From contig JBEWZL010000257.1 of NCBI GenBank assembly GCA_045837725.1, positions 1 to 64,000 of the forward strand: a stretch of 64,000 bases of DNA. The letters run 5' to 3'. The stretch comes from Vermamoeba vermiformis. Its lineage: Eukaryota; Tubulinea; Echinamoebida. Shown piece after piece: positions 23,067 through 32,293 of this stretch. The position numbers and the translations under genes are program-made. The notes below the pieces were generated by a model, which searched no databases, had not been told where the DNA came from, and saw only the letters and a list, made by a program, of their open reading frames with translations. The first letter of the stretch is position 1, and the number at the start of each line of letters is the position of its first letter.

Positions 23067-23884
23067 ATGGAATCGAAAGCAGCAACAGCGCTAAAGTGTG
23101 TTTTCGTTGGCGACAGTGCAGTTGGCAAAACAACCCTCCTTCATACATTAGCCTGCGGGAAAAAACCAGATTACGACATTCCTTATTACAAAGTGCAAAA
23201 TCATAGTAAGTAGCCCACCGATCGCACCTTTATTTTAAAAAAATAAAAATTAAATTTTAAAAAATAGCCGCTGAATTTACGCACCAAGGAAGAAACTATA
23301 ATTTGGGATTAGTTGACACACCGCACGATGAGACGCATGACCGGTAGGTTGAGAGGCTTAAATTGTTATAGTCAAAGACTTTCGTTTTCTTACTCTTAGC
23401 TTGCTGATCCACCTCTTGTTTGAATTCTATTAAGATAAAATACGACGATATGCTAATTTAGGACGATAGAACTCGGCCTTTGTCGTACCCAGATACGGAT
23501 GTCTTTGTTGTTTGCTTCTCGCCGGTACGCCACACCTCTCTACTAAATGCGGCGCATCGCTGGGCTAAAGAAGTGGCCCATTACTGTCCAGACAAGCCAA
23601 TAATATTACTAGCACTTAGAACAGATCAAAGAACGGATCCAAAAATGATAGAATTGTACGATAGAGCTAGACAAGGTTCCATTGATACGCCTGCCGACGG
23701 AACTAAAATAGCTGCAGAAATTGGCGCGGAGCGGTATTTGGAGTGTTCAGCTGTGATGGAACAGGGACTGCAAGAGTTGTTAATTTCGTTAGTTGAAGTA
23801 GGACTGAGCGGCAAACAGAATAAATCGAAGACAGATAAGAAAGGTAGCAAACAGAAAGCTAAACAAGAGTGTAATATAACGTAA
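23067..23884 (+). CDS. Rho-family GTPase, atypical switch residues
   Basis: Three exons join from ATG 23067. The P-loop is canonical (FVGDSAVGKTTLL). The switch I threonine position reads YYKVQNH instead of the PTVF seen in Rho proteins. The DTAGQE motif is changed to DTPHDE, losing the catalytic Gln. TRPLSYPDTDVFVVCFSP and KPIILLALRTDQRTD match the Rho-specific region, with TKxD altered to RTDQ. An insert-like helix (YDRARQGSIDTPADG) and YLECSAV follow. The C-terminus is poly-basic (KSKTDKKGSKQKAK) and ends CNIT, an acceptable CaaX box. The second acceptor is the inner AG, giving ETHDRTRPLSYP. As in Rnd-type proteins, the switch changes suggest weak or no GTP hydrolysis. That is inference. 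Confidence 0.85.
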
Positions 23885-24264
23885 ATAATTAATCCTGCAT
23901 TTTTTACTTGATCTGAACAATTTTTGTTCGTGTATAAATTCATAGATATTATTGGTAATTATTAATACATTAGCTCTGTAATTTTTCGCAATTTTTTGGT
24001 TATTGGCGTTACCTCGATCGGCTAAGTTTGCGGTGGAATTAATTTCTTATTAGGCAACGGCAACACTAGTTCGAGCCAGCCACATGAATGCTAGTAGACT
24101 TGTGCTACTCGTATACCGATTAATACGACAAGGAGAAACGGCGAATTAATGCTCGTAACTAGGTAATTACGCTGCGAAATTCCAGCGCGGCCCGCACTTA
24201 TTTAATCGTTCGACACTCATTCAGTTTATTCTTCCATAAGAATAAGAAACAACAACTGAACGAT
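23885..24264. other. intergenic region with a short dispersed repeat
   Basis: Only non-coding sequence is seen. It contains one copy (24056-24103) of a repeat whose partner lies at 27797-27836. The last ~60 bp before 24265 are the probable 5' UTR of the dehydrogenase gene. Confidence 0.4.
24056..24103 (+). repeat. short dispersed repeat, copy 1
   Basis: GGCAACACTAGTTCG, an interval, then ATGCTAGTAGACTTGT. The same two blocks in the same order occur at 27797-27836. Confidence 0.5.
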
Positions 24265-25658
24265 ATGGAGCTTTGGAACAATTTAGACACGAACGGAAAG
24301 ATCGCATCTGCTGTCGCAGTGGCTGCCCCGCTTCTCTACCTTGGCAGAAAGGTATGTTCAGCGTTTACCATGCAAATTAATTTACTAACGGTTAGTAGTA
24401 CTTTGCAGGAGGTGTAAATAAGCATCGCACGGACTTGACAGGAAAGGTAAATTTTTAATTTGCCAAACCACATCCGGAAATTTTTAATTTAAATTCCCAT
24501 AGGTTGTTTTAATTACAGGAGCAAACACCGGTATCGGACTAGAAACTGCCAAGTTTTTAGCGCAATTAAATGCTGAAGTTTACGTTAGTAAGTGTGAACC
24601 GCTGACCTTGCCAACTTGACGGTTAGATTCTAAAAGTAATTTTTTATTTAGCCGTTCGAGATGACGCGAAGGGTCGCGAAACTGTGGCAAAAATAAAGGA
24701 AGCCAGCAAAAACAATGCAGTCGATTACTTCTGTGTCGAGCTGTCAAGCTTGAAGAGCGTTAGAAACTTCGTCCAAGACTACAAGAAGAGAACTAACAAC
24801 AAAAAGATCGATATTTTCATTCAGAACGCTGGTGTAATGGTAAGCAGATCTGAGCCGGGTAGTTATCGCGTTGAAAAGCCCGATTAATTTCTTTGAACAA
24901 ACACTAATCGAAGAATTAATAATGATAGGCACCTCCTCTAACCAGAACTGAAGACGGATTCGAACTCCAATTCGGAGTTAATCACTTGGCGCACTTTTTG
25001 ATGACGAATCTGCTTCTCAAGGACAATTTGATCAACGAAAATGGCGGCAGAGTTGTCGTTTTATCATCGCTTGCCCATACCTATGCTCCCAAGGGTATCC
25101 ACTTTGAGGATCCAAACTTCGAGAAGGGAGGTTACAATCGATGGCACGCGTACGGCCAGAGCAAAATTGCAAACATTATGTTCGCGAAAGAGTTGAATAA
25201 GAGAATGAAGGAACAAGGCAAGAAAATCGTCGCTGTCGCTGTGCATCCAGGTATTGGTAAGTCACTACTATTAATAAATCATTAAAAATATTAATTCGTA
25301 CCTCTTAAAATCTATGAGGCTAACTTCTCTATTTAGTTATGACAGAACTACAACGTCACTTGTTGCCAGCGTGGCTCGTCAAGCCAGTTTTCGCGCTCCA
25401 AGGCTACTTCTTGAAGACACCCGTCCAAGGCGCTCAAGTAAGTACCTGAGATATTTTGTAAATTTAGTTTTCTTATGGCTGACTCATTTGTCTGCATAGA
25501 CTACGCTCCACTGCGCTTTGTCTCCTGACATCGTCAATCAAGGCGGCGAATATTTCAGCGACTGCGCTATTAAGAAGCCCATTCCCATTGCATCAGATAG
25601 CACACAAGCTGCTCGATTGTGGGACCTAAGTGAGAAGCTTGTTGGTCTTCGCTCGTAA
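24265..25658 (+). CDS. short-chain dehydrogenase/reductase, retinol-dehydrogenase-like
   Basis: The start is ATG 24265 (MELWNNLDTNGKIAS) with an N-terminal hydrophobic helix (AVAVAAPLLYLG) that probably anchors it to a membrane. After splicing, the Rossmann motif is TGANTGIG, then VELSSLKSV, NAG (IFIQNAGVM) and the catalytic Ser region (VVVLSSLAH). The active pair is YGQSK (Tyr-x3-Lys). PGIVMTEL and GGEYFSD follow, as in RDH11-14 and WWOX-like enzymes. At least seven exons are joined through GT-AG introns of about 50-65 bp. The substrate is unknown: retinol, steroid and lipid aldehydes are typical of the family. Confidence 0.9.
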
Positions 25659-26301
25659 ATAATAAATGGTCCATACTTAACGAAACTCGAAAATTTCAGT
25701 ACGTTCGTAAATTAAATCAAATTGATAGAAGAACAGCACATCTTACTGCTGTTGGGACGTGGGCTTTATTTTGGTAAGTTCTTTGATGTTGTCTTCGTAA
25801 TGAGAAACGCGGAAACAAGAATGCTAAGTACCTTATCAGTATTAATAATAATTAATCCTAATCTTGTCAAACCGCATTAAAAAAATCAGAAAAAATATTT
25901 ATTAATTTCTTAACACGCACCTAAATATAATTGCTTCCAACTATCATTATTAAACGGTTCTTCTTTGAGATCCGGATAAACTCGCTAACTTTAATTTTCT
26001 TTTTGCATATTTTTGGCTCCAAAAGCACGTCGTAAACCAACATTTTCTGTGGGCAATGCGATAGAACAATTTCCATTGGAGAGTACGGATCTGCGATCGC
26101 ACACCGAAGTCTTATGTTGTTAACTTAGAGAGAAGGACCCAACTCTCTTGAAGCCACCACATACATCTGACACTTCTCTTCATTCTGCAAAGCGTAAAAA
26201 CTTGGGGACACAACTTTGGTCCGATCAGGCCGAAAGATTCTGTCAGGACGACTTAAAAGCGCAGAATATTAAGGTTGTTATCCAATTAACAACTAACAAC
26301 G
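25659..26301. other. intergenic region before the beta-helix gene
   Basis: About 640 bp with no convincing coding frame. The last 150 bp probably hold the promoter and leader of the beta-helix gene (an open frame at 26148-26357 overlaps its start in another frame and looks spurious). Confidence 0.4.
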
Positions 26302-27747
26302 ATGTCTCTCTCGAGCATTTTGGCGCTTGTTATCTTAACGAGTCTCGCATCTGTTAGCTTTGCTCAAACTAAGCACTACGTCCTCGCATCTGCAACCGGC
26401 AACGGAAATGGAAACGATTGGACCAACGCATATCAAGCTCTTCCTGCTACTTTGGTTCGTGGAGACATTTACTACGTTGGTTCTGGTCAATACCCCAGTT
26501 TGACGCTAAACGATGCAGAATCTGGCTCGGAGTGGATTACTATTCAAAAAGCTACTGCCAACGACCATGGAACTGATGTTGGATGGAGCGATGAATATGG
26601 CACTGGCAATGCAAGTTTTCCTACAATCACTGTCGCCGCGTCATACTACAATTTCAACGGATCTGTTGGCGGCGGTCCTGGATCGTGGTTCACGGGCCAT
26701 GGTTTTGACGTCTATTCAATTGGAAATGTCGGCCAAGCTCTCATCTTCTTCAATGCTGACGTGCATCACATAATGTTGAGTCACACCAGCGTACATGCTG
26801 ATCGAGACACGCTAACTGCTGCCATGAAACTGACCTTAGGCGGCAATCACGACATTACTGTCAGTTACTGCGCGGGCTACAGCGTGTTCGGCGTCTTCTT
26901 CCACCTCGCTAACGTCTACAACATGGTCGTAGAGTTCTCATACTTCAAGGACAACAAGAGCACAGCAGACTGGCACAGCGAAGGTATCTCGTTCCTGGGC
27001 ACAGTCACCAACTTGATCGTTCGTCACTGCGTCTGGTGGAAAATTGAAGGCTCGGCGTTCTTGGCAGGTGTCAACAACGGCGACGCGTACAACTGGACTG
27101 TCCACGGCAACATCTTTTCGAACTCTTGGAGCCCTGCGCTGTATATTGCTGATGACGGAGGGTCCATGAGCGGTCTCCAATACTACAACAACTTGATTAC
27201 TAACGTCAACACTTCATCTGGTGGCATCTACATTTCAAAAGGCTCCGACAACAAAGTCTACAACAACATGTGGTATCACAACGTCGTCAACTCTTTGTCT
27301 ATCTGGGCTGATGCGGACTACAATTGGTTCTACGACAACTATCGCATTGACGGTTGTGCTCCCATTTGCGACTTGAACCCTGATGCTGTTGCTGCTGAAA
27401 CGCATGGCGTAGCTGGTACTGGCAATCCGTTCGTGAATTGGGATGGCTTGGCTGATCCTACTACGAGCTCAGTTGACTTTCGTTTGAAGGCACACACCGC
27501 GCCTGGTCTCGACGTAGGCGCTCCGTTCAATGTTGACATGTTTGGCACAGAGCGATTATCAGCACAATGGGACCGTGGTGCCACACAGTTCACCGTTCCC
27601 GTGCCTGTTTCTCCCATGTCTGCTCCTGCTTCATCACCTCAATCGATGGCGCCGAAGACAGTCAGTGCACCAACCGTGAACTTATCCAGCAATGGAGTGG
27701 CGCTTGGTGCTTCGTTGTTTGGTTGGTTACTTGCTTTTCTTTTGTAA
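26302..27747 (+). CDS. secreted right-handed beta-helix (pectin-lyase-fold-like) protein, probable GPI anchor
   Basis: An intronless frame of 481 codons starting at ATG 26302. It has a signal peptide (SILALVILTSLASVSFAQ) and a body rich in Asn, Gly and short beta-strand repeats. A DWTNAYQALPATLVRGDIYY start and repeated motifs such as HDITVSYCAGYSVFGVF, TNLIVRHCVWW, YNWTVHGNIFSN and DNKVYNNMWYHN look like turns of a right-handed beta-helix. A Pro/Ser/Thr-rich spacer (VPVPVSPMSAPASSP) leads to a hydrophobic end (LGASLFGWLLAFLL), the pattern of a GPI-attachment signal. Polysaccharide binding or cleavage is typical of this fold, but no catalytic residues were assigned. The absence of introns among intron-rich neighbours, together with its bacterial-type fold, raises the question of horizontal acquisition. 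Confidence 0.8.
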   Translation: MSLSSILALVILTSLASVSFAQTKHYVLASATGNGNGNDWTNAYQALPATLVRGDIYYVGSGQYPSLTLNDAESGSEWITIQKATANDHGTDVGWSDEYGTGNASFPTITVAASYYNFNGSVGGGPGSWFTGHGFDVYSIGNVGQALIFFNADVHHIMLSHTSVHADRDTLTAAMKLTLGGNHDITVSYCAGYSVFGVFFHLANVYNMVVEFSYFKDNKSTADWHSEGISFLGTVTNLIVRHCVWWKIEGSAFLAGVNNGDAYNWTVHGNIFSNSWSPALYIADDGGSMSGLQYYNNLITNVNTSSGGIYISKGSDNKVYNNMWYHNVVNSLSIWADADYNWFYDNYRIDGCAPICDLNPDAVAAETHGVAGTGNPFVNWDGLADPTTSSVDFRLKAHTAPGLDVGAPFNVDMFGTERLSAQWDRGATQFTVPVPVSPMSAPASSPQSMAPKTVSAPTVNLSSNGVALGASLFGWLLAFLL

Positions 27748-27796
27748 GAATTGATAAATAAACTTCCTTATTTTAGTGCATCGATAATTTTTTCTG

Positions 27797-27836
27797 AAGG
27801 CAACTCTAGTTCAGACACTGATGCTAGTAGACTTGT
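27797..27836 (+). repeat. short dispersed repeat, copy 2
   Basis: GGCAACTCTAGTTC and then GATGCTAGTAGACTTGT, matching 24056-24103 with a short internal gap. It lies just past the 3' end of the beta-helix gene. Confidence 0.5.
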
Positions 27837-27944
27837 CAGTAGAATATTGAATACATTAAGTTAATGTAATTCGTAGATTCGACTAATGATCTCTTCCTAT
27901 TTCCGCGTGCGCGGAAGTTAGCGGCTAAATTATCGGCAGGTGAT

Positions 27945-29189
27945 TCCTTACGAAGAACATTCCAACATTAGAACAAGTGCAAAGTTCAGGTGGTGGTCAG
28001 CTCGGAATTCAACAGGTTCCTAGTGTCACAATGGTGGCTTACCTTCCCGCAGCCGGACCTTGAAGCCGGACTTTGAAGCCGGACTTGTAATTCTAGGCTA
28101 TACTTATATGCTCTAGTCAAATTGAATTGATATCTTAAGGCATAATTTTTATAACCCTTTCATACATGTAGATCATATACATAGATATATATATGCCCCT
28201 AGCACTATAGAGGGTCCGCTTTGGCTGTCAAAACCATCATGGTAGTTTTGCGGCATTTAAAGCCTTATATTTCTAATGCCAAGCTACCTATTGGGCTGCC
28301 ACTTGGTACATGTATTGATATATGAATAGAAGAGCTATTTGACCGGAAACATGCCCCTTTATATTCCATTGAGTGATAGAATCGACAAAACAAGGCAAAA
28401 CTGCCCCTCAAATTGGCACCTCTCATACATTTTTTTCAATTTTATGCAGAAAAAGGGCATGTTTCCGCTCAATTAGCTTCCAAGTGACCAATAATAAAGA
28501 TTCATAGCCTTACTTTGGTCAGATGATGCCATCAAGTCCACTAAATGAGGCTGGACCATAAAATTGCATAAAAAAAATGCACTTGAAATTTAACCATTCT
28601 GCCATCAATTTCAACAGATTTAAGGCAATGATTCTTGTTATAAGGCTATGCATATACTATGGTGTAAGTTTGAAGGAATTCTATGGCTTTGATGCATAGT
28701 TATAGCCAAAAGTTAGTCCGGCTTCAAGGTCCGGCTTCAAGGTCCGGCTGCGCAAAGTTACAGCGCTACTTTCAACGAGTTCTGGTTCGCGAATGGTATG
28801 AAATTTCACGCTTCTTGAACTTTCACGAACTTAAATAGTCATTAATGAATATATAATAGGACAACGCCCCTTCTTGATCTTCATTGGCAGTCAGTTCGTA
28901 CACCTGTCATCCGTAATACACTTGCGGAGGCTCGTTCAACTTCACGGTATCTTACGATCAACCTACCTTAAAAGTACGTACTTTCACTTTTATCTTTAAG
29001 CGTTTCCGAGAACTGAAATTAATTTTCGCTTGCAGATGCACCTCAACAACGAAGTTGTACTTTCGGCAGAATTCATTCTCGACCAATCAACACCTTATTA
29101 CTTTGGTTTATCTGGCGGTACAGGCGGCGGATACTTCGTTCAAGATTTTACGAACTGGTCCATCGCCCGTCCTTCTCCGCTAATTTGAA
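27945..29189 (+). pseudogene. 5'-truncated copy of the lectin-like gene, split by a MITE
   Basis: The left part (about 27957-28042) encodes TKNIPTLEQVQSSGGG and IQQVPSVTMVAY, matching the third module of the gene at 29670-32207. After the MITE the same exon resumes (SATFNEFWFANG), with the donor GTATG at the equivalent place. The later exons give a Cys-Gly-Gly segment and STPYYFGLSGGTGGGYF, ending NWSIARPSPLI and a stop at about 29187. Only the 3' end of the gene is present. The exon joins and intron positions mirror the intact neighbour, so this is a tandem duplicate that lost its 5' part. Apart from the MITE, its remaining exons look little changed. Confidence 0.75.
28043..28757. mobile_element. 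MITE-like element, 715 bp, TTAC target duplication
   Basis: The left end reads CTTCCCGCAGCCGGACCTTG and the inverted right end CTTTGCGCAGCCGGACCTTG, so the inverted repeats begin right at the target site. Within each end the unit AAGCCGGACYTTG is repeated about three times. TTAC flanks the element on both sides (28039-28042 and 28758-28761). No coding frame is seen inside, so it is non-autonomous. A 4-bp duplication fits several cut-and-paste superfamilies and is not decisive. It sits inside an exon of the decayed lectin-like copy, and removing it restores the exon match. Confidence 0.8.
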
Positions 29190-29316
29190 TAAAGTAGCAC
29201 TATTTGCCACGAGCAGTTAGAGAATTTACAGTGTAATATATGATATATTGTCAGTCGCAACAACCGAACTCTTTATGTTATTTAAGTCCGATTTAATAGT
29301 CGTAAAAATTTGATTG

Positions 29317-29490
29317 GCTGTCAGTCAACGGTCCGTAATACACTTGCGGAGGCTCGTTCAACTTCGCTATAACTTATTATCAGCCTAACTTAAAGGTAAG
29401 TCTATGTACAACCGTATTTACCTGTTTCCGATCAATAGTCAAGATTTTACAAACTGGCCATTTGTCAGTCCTGCTTGAGCGATCTGTTAA
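29317..29490 (+). pseudogene. second decayed fragment of the lectin-like gene
   Basis: GTAATACACTTGCGGAGGCT, then a TTCAACTT-like strand and AACTTAAAGGTAAGT, match the penultimate exon and its donor in the copy upstream. Shortly after comes a remnant of the last exon (TCAAGATTTTACAAACTGG). Most of the last exon is lost. It is older or more eroded than the copy at 27945-29189. Confidence 0.6.
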
Positions 29491-29669
29491 TGTCAAATAC
29501 GTTAACTATTTAAAGCCTTATCGTCATTGATCAAAATACGAAGCATAAATCAATACGCAACTTCATCGGGTTTTTTCTCCGACAAGACTTTCAAAAAGTG
29601 CACGCAAAATGTTTCGTTCACAACTTTTTATCAATAAAGGCCGGCCAGACTACCACAACTCTTTAGAAA

Positions 29670-32207
29670 ATGAAGTTGAATCGGTATTTAATTGTATCTC
29701 TACTGGCCTTGTTCTCTGCCGTGCTCTGTACATGGAATTTTGACCCGCAGATCATCCAAACGAGAAATGACGACACTTCGCTACTTTACTTCGGAGGATC
29801 GAGCGCCAATAGCGATTACTTCATAGAAGGAGTGCAGCCAGAGCCCTATAATAATGGCTTGGTCCTCTATCCAACAAAGCTACCAGCAAGTGATGGATTT
29901 TATCTTGAGTTCGATTGGCTTCAGAGGCCCCTTTCTACAAGAAACTCTTCATTGACGGCATTTGGCGGCGACGGGTAATACAGCCATACATTTTTCAAGT
30001 TTATTGAATTGATCTAATTTTGGCCTGATCAGATTTGCCGCAATTTTTCTGAAAGATCTGCCCACGAATGAGCAAGTAAAGAGCTCTGTTGGTACTCTTG
30101 GAGTAGGAAGAGTACCTAATGCATACGTTATGGGATATTCGGCTACTTACAACGAGTTCTATGTATGCCATTGGTAAGTGTTGTCGGAATCACTCAGAAC
30201 AAGCATGATAATAATAATTATTATAGGACCGAGGCGTTACCGATAGTACAAACGCCAGCATTTCTCCGCAGCTACTGCAACGTCATTCCTTATCAGCACA
30301 CACTGACATGTAATGTCACTTCATGTTCGTTTTATGTGAGATCGTATTACGACTACATCGAGGTAAGGTCACGGCAAGATAACAATATTATATGTGACTA
30401 TTAATACGTTATTTTACAGGTTTCGTTGACAACCATGCAAAATGTGATATTTAGAGCTCCTTGGGCGATGGATCCGGAGGATTATTACGTGGGCTTCAGC
30501 TTTGGAAACGACAATTACTACAATTATCAACAACACGAAGGATTTGTGTACTATTATAGAGAACTCCGAACCAACTTTGATTCTTCGCAAGATCTGAACA
30601 CCCAAATTTTTCAAGTGGAAACTTGCGGCCTTGTTTCTCGATTCAATCCTTTTAGACTGACCTCTGGCACTGATCAATTTGGCAGCTCTAATCTGATTTA
30701 TGTCGTCCGTACGCACAATGGCTTTGTGACTAAATATACTTGGACTCCAACGACATGCGATGAATTCGGCATTGGTGGAGACGGGTGCGTAAAAAAAGTG
30801 GAAATTTCATTGAATATGATACTGATAGCCTTGATTTATTTAGGTTTTCATTCTTCTTATCGAAATATGATCCCGAGTGCGCTACGGATACTATTGCAAA
30901 TTTTCCAAATATAACCGCTGTAACTTATTCAGCTGCCAAAGACCAATTTTGGGTTTGCCAATGGTACGGCTAATTAAAACCAAATATACCATAGTACTTA
31001 ACTGTTTGTTCTGTAGGGAAAAACCGATTGGTCAGTTCGATGATTCCTCGGCATGTGTTTCTGCTGCCAATCCTTTGCCGCGACTCGGCTGCGGCAATAC
31101 TTACAACTTTGTTGTTTATTTTGCTAACAATGCTCTGAGAGTAAGTTAGCCTCCTTATTCTCCATAACTATATTGATTCTAATGAGAATTACTGTTCAGG
31201 TTTTTGTTGACAACACGTTGATTTTGACGACGCCGTTCAGCATGGAGGATCGGCCGTACTTCCCTGGCTTTGCAGGCACCACAGCCTCGCCGTTCTATTT
31301 TGAGCAGTACATCACAAATTGGGTCATTGAAACTGATTTAAGCGTGGCGAATTTGTCCGACTATCTTCCTGCTTCTTTTATCACCCCGCCTGTTGCCGAT
31401 ACTCCATCTTTAGTGACATTAGGCACTGCTCAAAAAATCGGTCAAACTGTGCGATTGACCACTGGCGGCAGCGAATCAGGACTGGTCTATTTCTCGCAAC
31501 CGATTGGTGGAAAGGATCTTCAGCCATTTGCGTCGAGCTTCACTTGGACCCCGACCAATTGCGACACAGAATACAACGGAGCTGACGGGTATATTTTTAA
31601 TCTCCGATTCGGATAGTTTCAGACTTGAGTCTAATAATTTTTTTTTACCGCAGTTGGGCTTTCTTTTTGACGAAAAATGTTCCGACGTTAGAACAAGTTC
31701 AAACTTCATCCGGAGGCTTGCTTGGAATTCAAAACGTGCCTAATGTCGTAATGGCTGCTTACAGTGCCACTTACAACGAGTTCTGGATCTCGAATTGGTA
31801 ACGATAGACAAAACTTACAAAAAAAGATTAATGTTAATAATATTCATATTTAAGGACTTTACCGTTCCCAGACAATTTCCATTGGGTTTCAGTGAATGCC
31901 CCAGTGTCCGGCCCGAAATACACTTGTGGTGGCATTTATACTTTTACCGTTGTATACTCTGAGCCGAACTTGGAGGTACGTTACTCATCTAATACTATTG
32001 TTGTATTATACGCTATATATTACCTAACATGAGGTATTAACTCGTTTTTTTGACGGGCAGATCCGCCTCAATAATCAAGTCATGATTTCAGCCCAAGTTG
32101 ATATTGACCAATCAACGCCTTATTACTTTGGTTTATCTGGTGGTACAGGCGGTGGATATTTCCAACAAGATGTGACGAATTGGATCGTTGGTCGTCCTGT
32201 GTTTTAA
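29670..32207 (+). CDS. secreted three-module L-type-lectin-like protein
   Basis: The start is ATG 29670, with a signal peptide (YLIVSLLALFSAVLC). The spliced protein has three tandem modules. Each runs through a strand block (TGGSESGLVYFSQPI in module 3), an FTWTPTxCD segment, a GxDG-FxFFLxK block as in legume-type lectins, a Tyr-Ser-Ala-Thr/Lys-x-Asn/Asp-x-Phe/Trp block, a CGxxYxF block and a final strand ending in NWxI. The ConA-like (L-type lectin) fold is inferred from the ADG-(F/W)AFFL motif. Introns fall at the same places in each module: after GADG, after the NW/HW/QW block, and after the (E/R)-V/I strand. The gene probably grew by intron-bounded module duplication. The last module ends NWIVGRPVF. 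It is most likely a surface or secreted carbohydrate binder. Confidence 0.75.
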
Positions 32208-32293
32208 AAGAAGTTCCACATCCGGACTTTTTCGTTCATTTTCATGTAGTTGTTTAGGAATGCATTGTTAGTAGTAGTAAACCAATTGTTAAT

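Noticed and set aside
26148-26357. 69-codon frame overlapping the beta-helix start
   Set aside because: It conflicts in frame with the signal peptide of the stronger gene and shows no motif.
26302-27747. Bacterial contamination as the source of the intronless beta-helix gene
   Set aside because: It lies between intron-containing host genes in continuous sequence and has a GPI-type tail, so it belongs to this genome.
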